Assembly: GCA_001600635.1 (NCBI GenBank)
Contig: BCKL01000016.1
Coordinates: 362,449-426,448 of the forward strand
Length of the DNA: 64,000 nt
Source: Leucosporidium creatinivorum
Taxonomy: Eukaryota > Basidiomycota > Microbotryomycetes > Leucosporidiales > Leucosporidiaceae
Direction: 5' to 3'
Shown: positions 46,001-57,585 of the stretch, piece by piece
Layout: every line of letters starts with the position of its first letter
Numbering within the stretch: the first letter of the stretch is position 1
Notes under the pieces: model-generated
What the model saw: only the letters and a program-made list of their open reading frames with translations
Told to the model about the DNA's origin: nothing
Databases searched by the model: none
Translations under genes and position numbers: made by a program

Positions 46001-46426
46001 CTCGACAAAGATGCACTCGTGTCCTCCGAGACGACAGCGTTTGCATGGCACGCTGTCAGCCTCCTCACACTTTGTCTGCGAATAGAAGACGACGAGTAAG
46101 TCCTCCGGTGCGGCCAGTGGAGGGCGACAGTCATCCGAAAGACTCGCCAAACCCACCTTGAGCTTCCTGCAAGCCAAGCAAGCCCTGCCCGTCCTGGCAG
46201 CATCTGCGCCCGAAGCGTCCTCCTCCTTGACCTTTGCGCTCGCTCCCTTCTTCTTGGCCGCTGCAGCCTCGGCCGGTCCCTCCTCATGCTTGACTTCGGC
46301 GACTGATATGTCCGTGTCATCCTTGCGTAGTCGTTTGAGGGCATTGGCGTCGCTCGCACTCGGCGCCCTCCCCGTTCCGCTGCTGCTTCCTCCTCCTCCG
46401 CCGTTCTTTGAGCTGGTTGCGGCCAT
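43067..46426 (-). CDS. Zn2Cys6 transcription factor with Fungal_trans-type middle domain
   Basis: Reading from 46426: MAATSSKNGGGGGSSSG, an acidic/basic linker, then the zinc cluster split by an intron (ACLACRKLK / TKCEEADSVPCKRC, last Cys in HECIFV). After a Ser/Pro region the middle homology domain spans several exons: YFEWCYIHVPFLDPEIDTAT, SSFLFTVICAVASRFHTDD, ASLYFGMAVRMALELGLFRA, NRERTWLLVFVIDRQISAVM and GRPYQVHETKPLLL. The C-terminal half contains HCPDVNFLLMLYAAVFLVKL and a Gly/Ser/His-rich tail; the last exon ends DVAYSEH with a stop at 43067-43069. The phrase ERTWLL-x-F-x-DRQ-x-S resembles PrtT/Leu3-type regulators, but the target is unknown. An in-frame ATG at 46627 could extend the N terminus by 67 residues. 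Confidence 0.87.
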
Positions 46427-46975
46427 GGGGGAGAGATCCTGATGTTCAAGTGTTGCTGCTGCCGCTGCTGCTTGTAGTTGAACAGCGCGCTGGTGGCTTC
46501 GTCGCGGTTGTTTGGATGAAAGGAGAAGGGGGTGACGTCCTGCTGGAAAGGCGGAGAGTTCGAGTGCCGACGTAGGAGCTCCGCTATTGCCAAGCCTGCG
46601 ATTCGAAGAGCTGATAGAAGGCTGCAAGTCGACGACCGAGTTGAAGCTGAAGAGCGCGAAAGGTCGAGAGAAAGCACGCTAGTGTACAAGTGCAAAGAAG
46701 GGGGGGCGCCGGCGAGCTGGCTTTCTCCGGCCGAAGGAGGTGGGGCAGATCAACCTGGTTGCGCGTGAAGTTCTGAGATGCACCAAAGGGGTCTCAGATG
46801 TATGAAATTGTCGACTGAACCAGCCGATCCCCCCTCGTGAGGCCTCAACTCGACTCGATTGACCATTTGAGGAAGGCAGCCGCTCGACGACCTCGCTCTC
46901 GCTGTGGTGATGCTTCTCGTACAGGAAAGAGGCAGTAGACAAGGTTCGAATCAATCGAATGACCCCTAACCCTTG

Positions 46976-47404
46976 TCACACTGCAACAAGAAGCAGCAGA
47001 AGGTCAGCTCACAGCTCCGCCGAACATCCGCCGACTCGCTCTCGGCTCGCCTTGGTCGCCAACTGCAGATGGTCGAACTCACAGTGAGCAGCCGCTCGCA
47101 GCTGCTTCAGTACATTATCGACCATTTGAGCAGCCAGCGCCTCTTCTTCCGCCTCAGTAGCGTTCGGTGGTGGAGGATGAGCTGGGCGGGAAAGCCGAAG
47201 GTCAGCGGAGCGAAAGGTGGATGGCAGAGACAGAGAGGCGCAGGGGCGGCCGTACGGATCGAGTGTTTGGACAAGGCAGACGACTCACGGCAGTCGGAAG
47301 TGGGAAGCGGAGCTGTAGAGCAAGGCGACGATGAGGTGAGGGCGAGCTTCAAGTCCGCCGAAAAGTTCGAGGCGAAGCTGTCGCAGTTAATGAGCAGCTT
47401 GAAG
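46976..47404 (-). CDS. Possible small gene, start not found
   Basis: On the minus strand, an exon FKLLINCDSFASNFSADLKL...PTSDC ends at a GTGAGT donor and joins in phase, after an intron with CGCTGACC and a CCGCCCAG acceptor, to EAEEEALAAQMVDNVLKQLR. This ends after a third GTGAGT/GAGCTGACC...TTGCAG intron with stop at 46976-46978. The intron signals are as good as those of neighbouring genes, which is the main support. An acceptor CTACAG directly precedes 47404, so an upstream exon with the ATG is expected between 47410 and 47845, but none could be chosen. Product small and helical, family unknown. Confidence 0.3.
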
Positions 47405-47844
47405 CTGTAGGAGGCCAAGAGTCGTTCTGCCAGTCTACCTCAGACATGGATCGCCGCCGCTCATTGACGCTCTTGCGGACCGCTCGGCGTTGCCGTCTCC
47501 GAACTCCCATTCAATGCTCGCCCTTCGGGTTCGGCTTCGGTCTCCGCTCAGGGAGCATGTTGTGAGCGATGCATCGGCTTCTGACGCCCATTCAAGTTGA
47601 GCCTCATGTACTGTATATACTCGTACTTCGCCCCCCACCCCCTCGGCGCCGCTCAACCTCTCTCCCACCTCCTCTGCCTGCTCGGCGACAATTCGAAAGG
47701 TCAAAGAAGGCCGCCTAGTAGCGCCTCTGAATATCATTACGCCTCTCTCATCCCTCCTCCTCAACTCGCTACGCCCGCCGACAAACACGATACATACAGC
47801 TCAACCCTCCGCCCCGAAAAGTCCACAAGCACCGATGCTCTCCC

Positions 47845-48418
47845 TCAATCCTCCTCCATAGCCACAGCTGCTTCCTCGCCCTCACTCTGCCTCCTACTCC
47901 TACTCCTCCCCTCTCCATCCTCCCCCTCGCTCGCTCCCTTAGCATGTACCCTCCCCCACTCCTCGTCCGAGCTATCCCCTCCATCCCCCTCCGCTTCCCT
48001 CCTCGGCGTGCTGGGTGTGCCGGGGGTGATAGTACTCGTCACGCTCGTTCCCGAGCTGGAAGGCTGGGAGCGAATGGACCGAGGGCGGGAAGAGGCGCGG
48101 GGGGTGGAAGTGCCGAAGGAGGCGGAGGTTGAGGTGTGAGAGGACGGAGGGAAGAAGGTAGTTTGGGTTTGCGACGAGTGGGCGGCGATGGAGGAGGAGG
48201 TGAGAGGTGCTGAAGTCGGAGCAGGATGGGGAGCGGTGGTTGCGGGGGCCGAGCTTGCTGAGCTCGATGCCGGTGCTGCTGGAGTCACCGGTGGCGCGGT
48301 AGTAGCGGGATGAGGATGAGTTGGAAGCCCCGTCTGAGGGTTCCGGCCGACCCAGAAGAGGATTAGTTGATCGGCGTAGTTCTGGAGTTCGGCGACCGGG
48401 ATGACGAGGCGGAAGTCG

Positions 48419-48515
<97 letters not shown>

Positions 48516-48615
48516 NNNNNNNNNNNNNNNNNNNNNNNNNNNNNNNNNNNNNNNNNNNNNNNNNNNNNNNNNNNNNNNNNNNNNNNNNNNNNNNNNNNNN
48601 NNNNNNNNNNNNNNN

Positions 48616-48713
<98 letters not shown>

Positions 48714-50731
48714 AAGATCAGCTCTGCTCGAATTGGGCTAGTTCCGCGAAAGCTCACCTTGGCGTAACGCGAGTTGGTGTAAAAGACGTCGCTAAAGAAT
48801 TTGCTAGCGACCGTAACTCCCGCAATCACCAGACGATGGATGTTGAAGCTATCGATAGCAAACAGCTTGCTCGTGCCATCCTCGTCCTTCTTGCCGCTCG
48901 TCGTCGCTTCTTTCCCCTTGCCGAGCCCAATCTTCTGCGCTTCGAGACCGACCCTGGCCATGCGATCGAAGTAAACGAGGAGGGAGAGGAAGACTTCGTT
49001 GGTTGTTGGGCAGTACTTGAGGATACGGAGGAGGTAGGCTTCGATCGAGATGGCGGGGACGTTGCGAGCGTGGAAGCAGAGCGTCGCGGAGGGGGAAGCG
49101 AGGGCGTTGGAAGAGGCGGTGAGGAGCGAGGAGAGGGGTGGTTCGGAGGAAGCGGGGGGAGTCGAGGAGGTGCTGGTGGAAGCGACGGGAGCAGGCGTGG
49201 TCGAGCCGGAGGAGGGTCCCGAGCCCGGACGAGAAGCAGCGGTCGCCACTTGACCGAGGCTGGGCGTGGTGCCAGTCGTCGTGGCCGAGCTCCTCCTGCT
49301 GATGACGGGAGTCGAGCCATCCTCCCTCCTTGACGTATGGAAGCTGCTTCCTCGTCGTCGAGCGAGCGGCATAGGCGTATGCGACCCTCCCAAGCTCGGC
49401 ATGAAGCCCTCGACTCCTCCTCCCTCTCCTACTTCCCTCAGCAAGTCGACACCGGGGGTAACGGGCATCTCCTCCATCGGGTCGTCCTCTTCAGGCTCTT
49501 GCTTGTACTGAGGACTCGCCGGCGAGTTCAGCGGTGCGGCATCAAACCGTCCACTCTGGAACGCCGCCGACGTCTCCTCGCTCGTAAATTCCTCAGTCGC
49601 CTGCACTCCTCCCGTCGGCGAGTTGGCGCCCGACCCCGCGCGAGAAGCGCTGGCCGTCCGCTGACGCTGGCGAAGAGTGTCGTTGGTGTGAGCGATTTGT
49701 TCGAGGAGGGAGGCGAGGAGCCGAAGAAGGTCGGCCGATGGGTAGGAGACGAGGTCGACGCGGGCTCGTTGATTTTGGGGTGGTGGAGGAGGGGAGAGAG
49801 GTGGAGTCGGATCTGGGCGGTAGGATTGCGAGGAGGAGGGAAGATTGAAGGAAGCGGCGGGATTGGTGGAAGCGTTGCGCGATATCGGCGGTCGAGAGTT
49901 GGCCGCTTCGGGATTGGAGGAAGAAGTGGTCGAATGAGAGGAGGGATTATTGGAATCGTGCTCTTGCGACTGGTCCTGCTCCTGATCGTCTTGCTCCCCA
50001 TCGGCCGTCTCGCCATCATCTTCCACCGCCATGCCGTCGCCCTGCTCCTCCTCCCGCCGATAGCTCCCCATCCTCGCAGCCTTCTTCCTGCCTCCCTTCC
50101 CCACAGCGTCCGTCATCCCCGCCGCCCAACTCCCTTCCTCACCAAACCGCTGAGCCGAAGACGAGCTCGAACTCAACGTCGACGCTCGGCGTGTCTTGCT
50201 CGCCACTCCCGCAGCAGGCGTACTCAAACTCGCATCTGCCTCGTCCCCGGCGCTCCCATTCTCCTGCACCGAGAGCTCGGCCAACTCCCTCGATCCGCTC
50301 CCACTGCGTCTCCTTCCCTGACTTCTCCCACGCTCCTCCTCCTCCGTACTCCTACCATCCATCGGTGGATCCTCTTCCATCGATGCGCCACTCCCTACGC
50401 CGCTATCGCTAGCCTTGAAGCTCCCAGGCGAAGCGGTGGTGGCTGCGCTGGGAGGTTGGCTCTCCGTCTGGCTGAAGCCTCCGCCGTTGGAGAAGATGGA
50501 CGAATTCGTCAGTGCTGAGGAAGCTGGCGAGCGGGATCCAAGGGAAGAGGACGAGGAGGAAGCCGACCGAGGGGAAGAGGCGGTGGGAGAGGCGAAGCTT
50601 GGGGCTGACGCTGTTGACGCTGATCCAGCTGCTGGACGCGCGGGAGGGGGTTTCGAGTGTGTTGGATGGTGGTTTGCGAGGTGTGTAGGAAGGTGTGTAG
50701 TAAGTCCTGGGGCGAAGGTCGGGGTCGACAT
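47845..50731 (-). CDS. PHO80-like cyclin (Pho85-type CDK partner), internal assembly gap
   Basis: Starts MSTPTFAPGLTTHLPTHLA at 50731 with a very long disordered N-terminal half (Ser/Pro/Thr-rich, acidic patches, splice sites not needed). The cyclin box begins around 49090: FHARNVPAISIEAYLLRILK, YCPTTNEVFLSLLVYFDRM, IDSFNIHRLVIAGVTVASKF, FSDVFYTNSRYAK, then an intron donor. After the gap the domain resumes with NDFRLVIPVAELQNYADQL, the standard end of PHO80 cyclins. A disordered Ser/Pro/acidic C-terminal tail ends at 47845. The exon that should carry the conserved helix before LNDF lies inside the poly-G/N block at 48421-48712. PHO80-type cyclins direct Pho85-like kinases in phosphate, glycogen or cell-cycle control; which one cannot be told here. 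Confidence 0.85.
48421..48712. other. Assembly gap: 100 N flanked by poly-G artefact
   Basis: Exactly 100 N (48516-48615) flanked by about 95 G on the left and 97 G on the right. It falls between two halves of a conserved cyclin domain, so the G tracts cannot be real coding sequence (they would give long poly-Pro). Reads of pure G are typical of two-colour Illumina chemistry when signal is lost. The missing biological sequence is probably short: the end of one intron and an exon of some tens of codons. Confidence 0.93.
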
Positions 50732-52421
50732 TGGCGTTGCGGACAAGCGAGCGCGGGACGGCGGAGCGAGAACGAGTGGTCGACTCGGGGCTCTTGTACG
50801 GCGCGGAAGGTGCTGGCTGCTGAGGAGGAGTTGAGTCCTGTAGTGCGAGTATAGCAAAGAGAAGGGAGACGCGTCAGCTCTGGTGTTCTTCGCTTGGAAG
50901 CGCTTGCTAGTCGACCCTCCCCCGCCCGAACCGAGTGGTCGAGAAGCTCCCTGCCCACGTTCGGTGAGATGTGTCGGGAGGACTGGCAGGGAGCTGCAAG
51001 GCAGCAGAGCTGTACTCTACTGTACCATTACACTCGACTGCAACTATCCTGCACGCTCCCGACATGCGAGCTGAGCTGGACTGGGAGCCAGAGCGAGGTG
51101 CGTCGCAGCTCTCGCTAGACAGCGACCAGGAGAGCTGTAGCTCTGCATACGCGTGAGCCCGACGTGCTCCTAGTGCTATACGAGTGCAGCACGAGTAGCT
51201 TGTCCCTCTGAAGCCAGTCTCTGCGACGCCTTTGCCAGCTCCCCCTTCTCCTCGTCCAAGGAGAGCCCGGCTAGTCGATCCCACTGCACAGAGCTCGTGC
51301 TGGACTGCAGAGCAGCCCAGCAGCACCCCACCTGACATTCTGCATGAGCTGAAACTCACCTCTTGTAACCTTGAACGAACGAAGCACAGACGGGCAAGCG
51401 AGCGGAGGGAGGGTCTAGGTGAGTGAACGACTAGCCGGAGCTGGTGGCTTGTGGGCCGGTGGGAGCGCTGCTAGGGGTACGCTGGCTGCTCCTGTAGTCG
51501 ATTGGGTGGTTGTTGGCCTGCTTTGAGGAAGCGACACGACCTGTCGCGAGTTGGAAGAAGCCAAGTTCGAAGAGGGTCGTTTCCCGCTGGTTGAGACACC
51601 TCTCGACTTTGTAGTTGAGTAGTCCTCAGCTACTAGCGATGCTGGGCTGGGCCTCTACATGCATTCCTACTTCCACTATCGAGCTACATTCCCTCCCAGG
51701 TCATTTTCGGCTCTTCTCTCAGGCATCCTCGGCTCCGAACCTCCAAGATCTGCAGCAAGTCCATCTGGCGTGCTCGGCTTCCAAGCGAGCGTCTGCATAG
51801 CTACAGCCTTCTTTGACCACTGACGCCTACAGCTCGGCGCGCCCGACTCGGCGCGCCCGACTCGGCGCGGATCGAGAAGGGTTCGGCGACCTCTCGAGCG
51901 GCGATCCTTCGGTCCTGCGAGATTGAAGTCGCTTGGTCGCCTTTCAAAAAGGACAATTTTACAACGAGCAAGGCGGCACATCAGCTCAAGTGTCATCCCA
52001 ACTCGCCCTGCGGCCGTACTCGCCCCAGCCTCATCGCCGAAGTTCTCGCTTTGCACCTCTGGGGGTGGGAAGCGATACAGCAGGGAGGCAGTAGTACTGT
52101 GGGAACATCTAATCTCACTCCGAGCTTCTGTGACCGTGCTCGAACCCTGGCAAGTGCTCTGACCCGCCACGAAACGACCGCCGAAGCAGCGCCGAGCTCG
52201 CAGTCTTACTCGACTAGCCCATCACTCTCCCTGCCAGAGAAGTGTTGAAAGGAGAGAGTCACCGAAACTAGCTCATAAGCATTATTCCACGCCTCGCCTC
52301 CCCTGCTTCAGAGCGGGCAGCCACGGCGGCCTGCTCGGCGACGAGCCCTGCGAAAATAGGATCGCCGAGATCATAAAACTATAGAGCGCTCGGAGCGAGA
52401 CAATGCAAACGAACCTTCTAC
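50732..52421. other. Gene-free divergent region (about 1.7 kb)
   Basis: Separates the divergent cyclin and NOP16 genes. Open frames are short and unconvincing on both strands. Contains a small tandem repeat at 51833-51869. No RNA gene signature is seen. Confidence 0.55.
51833..51869 (+). repeat. Short tandem repeat, 14-bp unit x 2.6
   Basis: The unit CTCGGCGCGCCCGA occurs twice in tandem and begins a third time. Perfect and GC-rich; no function apparent. Confidence 0.85.
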
Positions 52422-52595
52422 GATGTCTGCCGTCGACTACCGGCCTCACTCGAAGCGAGACGACTTCGGCGCTCGACCTTCGCCGGCGAAGGAATTTGAG
52501 GCTTTCGCTTCCAACACAACAAGCTCGTGAGTCCGCTTCAACTCCGCTTTGACCTCGGCAGCAGCTGACAGCTACAATACTACAGCTCTACCAGC

Positions 52596-53820
52596 ATGGC
52601 CAACCCCCGTCAACGTCGCAAGTCTCGCTCCGGAACAGCAAAGGTGACCTCGAGCAAGCAGTCCCGCAAGAACAAGCACAAGGTCGTTGTCAAGGGCCCT
52701 GAAGTGCTCGTCGAGAACTGGGATAGGTCGTACGTTGTCTGTACTCTACTCCTCACGCTCCGAGCTGATCCCAGTCACTTCTGTTCAACAGCAAGACCGT
52801 TCGCCAAAAGTGAGCGCACTCGCTGACTTTCGAAAAGCGCAACACGCCTCGAGTGACCTACAGAGCACAGAGCTGACCGCTGTATTGCGTTACAGCTACG
52901 CCAAGCTTGGACTTCTACCCAAGTTGAATCCTCGGCAAGCTGGAGGAATCGAGCCCGTCGAGCCTCTGCCTTATGCCCTCCGCGCTGCCACCGCTGCTAC
53001 CATGGCCGACCTCGAGGCTCTGAGCGACGCCGAGTCAGAGGAAGATGATGAAGAGGAGGAGGAGGAGGAGAACACGCCCATGGCTTCGACCTCAGCCGCC
53101 GTCAACGCCGACGGTTCGGCGACTCTAGCTAAGGGACTCGGACGAATCATCCGCGATGAGCATGGCAAGGTCATCAAGATTGTGTTGGGAGGAGATGATG
53201 GACAGGAGGTTGAGGAGGAAGTTAAGGAGCGAGTGGAGAGGGATAGCGATGAGGAGGACGATGATGATGAGAGCGACGATGAGGAGGGAGGGGATGAGCC
53301 CAAGCCTTGGGGTGAGCCGATGAAGGACTGGGGGAACGAGAATGTCGAGTTTGAGGAGGAGGAGGTGTTGGGCCCGAGGACTATTGGGCAGGGAATCCCC
53401 ATCTTTGGCGGAGTTCGGAGATCAGTCGAGGCCAAGACGGATGTCGTTCGTGGTGAGTCACGCATCTCACCCTTGCCTCGCTAGAACCGAGCTGACTATC
53501 AAACCACTTGAACAGAGCTCGAGCACCTCGCCGCCACCCAGCGCAAGGTCATCCGCCACACCTCCGAGTTCGAGGGCGACTGGCTGCTTTCGCTCGTGGC
53601 CAAATACGGCGAGGACCTCGACAAGATGGCTCGCGACCGCAAGGCCAACGTTTGGCAGAAGACTTCCGGCGAGATCAAGCGCATGTACGTCCCTTTCACT
53701 CATCCTCTCGCGGCTGAAGGCGAAAGCTGACCCATCTCGGCGCTCGCTCGCAGGATCATCAAGGCTGGTGGATTCGCCAAGCTCAAGGCCAAGGCGGAGA
53801 AGATGGAGGCTTCGGCGTAG
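52596..53820 (+). CDS. NOP16: 60S ribosome biogenesis protein NOP16
   Basis: Nucleolar protein needed for 60S pre-ribosome assembly. The family start MANPRQRRKSRSGTAK lies at 52596. Exon 1 ends at 52726 in VENWD and a tiny exon gives KTVRQN, rebuilding NWDSKTVRQNYAKLGLLPKL after two introns. An acidic linker follows, then RIIRDEHGKVIKIVLGG, LGPRTIGQGIPIFGGV and the conserved C terminus with FEGDWLLSLVAKYGEDLDKM, then ANVWQKTSGEIKRMI, ending at 53818-53820. All hallmarks of Nop16 are present. An upstream ATG at 52422 opens an exon that splices in frame (donor near 52529, acceptor near 52584) to add about 40 residues; I prefer the internal start because it matches the family, but the longer form is possible. 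Confidence 0.93.
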
Positions 53821-53976
53821 AGGGAGGTTCAGTGCACATCCGTGTTTGTAACGATAGCGGTTTGCTCCTCAACTCGCCGTCGCCATCTCGGCTCTCGCTC
53901 TCGCTCTCTCTATTGCTTCGCCCTCAATGAGGTACAGACGAGGCGTTTCGAATCCAGACGAGGCTATTCACATACA

Positions 53977-54492
53977 TCAAGGCGCAAGCGCACGCAGGAG
54001 AGTCGAGGGGTCAAGGTACTTGCAGGTCTGTCGGGAGGGAGAGCAGAGAAGCGGGGAGGTTGAAGGAGAGCGAGATGAGCGTCAGCTCGTCGCTTACAGC
54101 ATGGCCCTACGCCTCTCTGCCTTCTCAGTAGATCTGCCGAAGTACTTACTTCGTAGAGCAAGTCTGTAGGGAACGAGAGCAGCGGACTCGCTCCCTCGCC
54201 TTTGGCCTTCTTCTTGCTCTTCGCCTTGCGAGCCTTCTTAGGAGGGGGGCGAGGCTCTGTAGTAAGTACAGAGTATGTCAGTGTACTGCTAGACCGTCGC
54301 CTCGACTCCCGAATTGCTCCCCTCACCATCATCCGCGCTTCCTTCGTCCCACTCGCCGCTCTTGCTCGCCGTGCGCTTGCTGCTGTTCGCTACAGCTTCC
54401 ATCTCACTCGCTGGAGTACTGCGCTGAGCACGAGTAGACCTCACGGGTCGGCCAGAGCCTTCCGTGCTGGGAGACGAGGTGTTGTCGGTCAT
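53977..54492 (-). CDS. Truncated F-box protein
   Basis: Three exons (54327-54492, 54150-54256, 53977-54027) join in phase to 107 residues. After a Ser/Thr-rich N terminus, a basic RPPPKKARKAKSKKKAKG stretch precedes LLSFPTDLLYETCKYLDPST, the first half of an F-box (L-P-x-D-[LV]-L-x-E-I-x-x-[YH]-L). The frame then stops after LLRALAP, before the second helix of the F-box and without any substrate-binding region. Basidiomycete F-box proteins with the same basic lead-in are normally several hundred residues. The stop lies only 157 bp from the convergent NOP16 stop, so the rest appears lost rather than misassembled, perhaps by rearrangement. It may be a relic, or a short adaptor-binding peptide. 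Confidence 0.6.
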
Positions 54493-54741
54493 GATCGAGA
54501 TGTGGGAGGAGCGAGAGAGTTGCGAAGGCAGTCGAGCTCGAGTTGGCTCGTCTTGTCTCGTCTTGTCTCGCTCTGCAGAGGAGGTCGGTCGCGTGATTGG
54601 GCACTCTGCACAATCTCGGAGTAGAACGAGCTAGTACGTAAATGCAGATACACCTTCTCAAGACGTTCCGCCGACCTTTCTCGGCGCTCAAACTCAGCTC
54701 AGCCCTCTCTTCCTCCTCGGTTCGTTCTCTCCACCTCCAGC

Positions 54742-57585
54742 TCAGCCCATCCTCCTCCCCGTCAACGCCTTGAACGCCTGTCTCTCCACCTCCCCCATGA
54801 CCTCCTTCGGTCCCAGTAACTGCCATCCCTCCCTCCTCTTCCCCGCGGCGCCCATCCCTCCCATTGCCTTCCACAGCTCGCCCTTCCCACTCGCCCCTCC
54901 ACTACCAGAAAGGTCCATCGCGCACCCTCCCGTCGGCGATACAAAGAGAGCGTCGGGGAAGGCAGGAGCGCCGTCCGAGGCGATGATGATGGTTGGTGGG
55001 CGGCGGGCGTAGAGCGGCGGCGAGGAGAAGGAGGTGATCACTGTGGTGGTGAGAGGGGCGTGAAGGGGGTAAGGAAGGTGCTGTGGTGTTTGGGCGCGCG
55101 AGGAGGGCGGTGCAGCAAGCGCCGAGGTGGAGGGGTGATGTGGTGAAGGGTGGGAGAGGGCGGGGGAGGAAGTAGACGATACGCCGAGGGTGTGGGAAGG
55201 TGGATCATCCTCGCAGGCGTAGAGGAAGACCCAACGAGCCCCGACGAGCGAAAGCGCCTCGAGAACTTCTGCTCGATCCTTTGCGCCGAGGCCGACGAGG
55301 AGAGCGGAGGTGTGTACTCCGACGGCGTTGATGGGGCTGAGGTTCTGAGTGATGATTTCGGCGAGGGCGAGGACTCGTACATTCGTGTGCTTGTACGCGT
55401 TGCCGACGGGAACGGGAGGAGTATCGTACGAGTCGGGCTCGGTACATCGGGGAACGACGAGGTCGATCCATCCCGAGCTACGAGCGGGGGGGAGGATGTC
55501 GTCCGTGCCGTTGGTGATGGAAGACGTAGGAAGAGCATTTGAGCGACCGAGGAAGGCGCCGCCAAAGTTGGGCTCAATGTCCCGCATCGGCAGGCGGTCC
55601 TCGACGATGAAGGTGTAGGGTAGGCCGAGGGAGTGGGCCTCGCGCGAAAAGGCGTCGGCGACGGAAGAGCATGGGACGAAGAAGGTCTTTTCGAGGATAA
55701 GGCCGGAGAGGAAGAGGGCTTGTTGCGTCTGGGCGTATGTGAGTTGGCCGGGAGCGGCGACGCCGGGAAGGAGGGGGTGGGTGACGGGCGTGAAGACGGG
55801 GTTGAGATAGCGGGAGATCTGTCCTCCTTTACCAATGTTGATGGCGAGGAGAGGAATCGTTCTTGGTACGGTGCCGTTGCGCGAGAGCTCGGTCGTCCGT
55901 TCTCGGAACTTGAGCAGCTCGAGGTTGGAGGAGAACTGAGCCGGCCGACTGACGAACTTGATGATGTCGAATCCGAGGTTCGCCGCTCGAAGGTACTTGT
56001 CCATCACCTCCTGCGAGTTCCAACTCCAGACGCCCTCAATGACATCGTGCGCTGCGCCGAGGCATTGAGTCGCCGCTCCTCGAAGCTGCAACAGCCGCTT
56101 GATCTCCTCGTCCGGTAGTCCTAGCTCGAGGTCGATGTACTCGGATCCCAGCTTGAAGCCCAGCTCGACGAGAGCGAGATACTCCTCCATCAGCTCGGGG
56201 TGCTCGGTGTAGGGATCGGGGAAGACGCCGCCTTGCGTAGTCGTCCGCACGGTGTAGAGGATGGGGAGAGGCGAGCATCGCCGTAGGTGGCCGAAGCACA
56301 ACGCGACGAAATGAGGGCTGGGGATGCTCCTCGTGATGGGCTTGCCAGCGACGTCCGGCGAACCTCTCCTCGAATCTGGCGGCGTCTCCGCCATCGACTG
56401 CACGAAGGTATCGACCCTCAATTCGATCACGTCGACTCCTCCCGCGACCTTCCTGATGGTCTCGCCGCTGATGATGCGAAGGTCGGGAAAGTTGAAGGCG
56501 ACGAAGAGGGTCCTCGGTCCTTTGGCTCCCCTCCCAAGCTCGCTCTCGCTTGCGCCGTAGCCTCCATACTCTCCTGAGCTCGGTCCAGCGACTGGTGGTG
56601 GTCGAGGTCCAGGGATTAAAGGGACGTGGGAGGAGGCGAGGCCGAAGATGGAGCGAAGGAGCCGAACGAAGGCCGTTTCGACGTGCTTCATGAGAAATTG
56701 AGGGGAGGACGGGGGTGGGTACGCGGTGAGAGAGACGATGGTGTGGGTGCAGAGGGATTCGAAGAAGGGCGTCCGTCGAGCCCAGACATGTCGGATCTCT
56801 TCTCCCCAGGCCGGCCTGCGAAGGGAGCTGAGTGAGCCCGAGTCGAGTGGGAACAGAGCGAGAAATCACCTTGCTGCTTCGTCGACGAGGTAGCGAATAG
56901 TCTCCTCCTTGTCTCGAACGACATGTACGATAGGATGGCCGTCGTCTCGGAACTGCTTGAGCAGCTCGCGGTTGTCCTCGCGCTCGACGACTCCCCCTCC
57001 GCACGCGATGACTACGCCCTTCGGATGCTCGGCGAAGAGCTTGCGAAGGATGACAGTTTCCGCATCACGAAACGCTGCCCATCCATTGTCTGTAAGCGGT
57101 TCCGAGATCAGCAAGCGAAGCGGGAAGAGCGAGCCGAGATGGACGCACTGTTGACGAACGCAGAGATGGGGCCATGCAGCGTTTGGAAGGCCGAGTCGGC
57201 GTCGATGAAGGAGCGTCGTAGGGAGGTTGCAGCGATGAGACCGAGCGTGGTCTTGCCCACGCCGCCTGCGAGGAGGAGGCAAGCCAAGGTCAGCCCGGTG
57301 TTGACAGTCTGTTGAGCTAGCGAGGCGCTCCAAGTCACTCCGGCCTAGCTGGGCGGTCCGAGCTACACCTATAGACTTGATAGGTGGTACCTGCTCCCTT
57401 CCAGCTGCCCTCCGCCGAGAGCGCCATCGTTCCGGAGCTGGGAGCGATCTTAACGCTCGAGAAGCACCGCGAAGGCTCTGTAGGTCTCTCTCGCCGCCTC
57501 AGCCCCATCTCAGAGGTAACTCGTACTCACGCATGCCAATGAGGGCGATGGTAGCATCCGGATCGTAAAGAGGCGGGTGGGCCAT
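54742..57585 (-). CDS. AROM-derived three-domain protein, QutR/Qa-1S quinate-repressor-like
   Basis: Starts at 57585 with MAHPPLYDPDATIALIGMR; exon 1 ends at 57531 and splices to GVGKTTLGLIAATS, together the shikimate-kinase Walker A, followed by IDADSAF and VVIACGGGVVE. Next, LFVAFNFPDLRIISGETIRK, GGVDVIELRVDTF and ILYTVRTTTQGGVF mark a type I 3-dehydroquinase domain, continuing with AAHDVIEGVWSW and DIIKFVSRPAQ. Last comes a shikimate-dehydrogenase-like domain: VEDRLPMRDIEPNFGGAFLG and LALAEIITQNLSPINAVG, then a degenerate nucleotide-binding stretch (ALLVGLGAKDRAEVLEALSL), with TAG/TGA stop at 54742. No dehydroquinate synthase or EPSP synthase domain precedes it. This SK-DHQase-SDH order without the first two AROM domains is the architecture of the fungal quinate repressor. 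An in-frame ATG at 57699 could lengthen the N terminus. Repressor role is inferred. Confidence 0.78.

Noticed and set aside
46940-46955. GGTTCGAATC-like B box of a tRNA
   Set aside because: No A box, acceptor stem or cloverleaf can be built around it on either strand.
48367-49333. Plus-strand glycine-rich protein through the poly-G block
   Set aside because: The poly-Gly comes from the sequencing artefact and the frame is antisense to the conserved cyclin domain.
54742-57585. Pentafunctional AROM protein (ARO1)
   Set aside because: Only the last three domains are present; the ORF starts directly at the shikimate-kinase Walker A, and the DNA upstream holds a divergent gene, so dehydroquinate synthase and EPSP synthase are absent.
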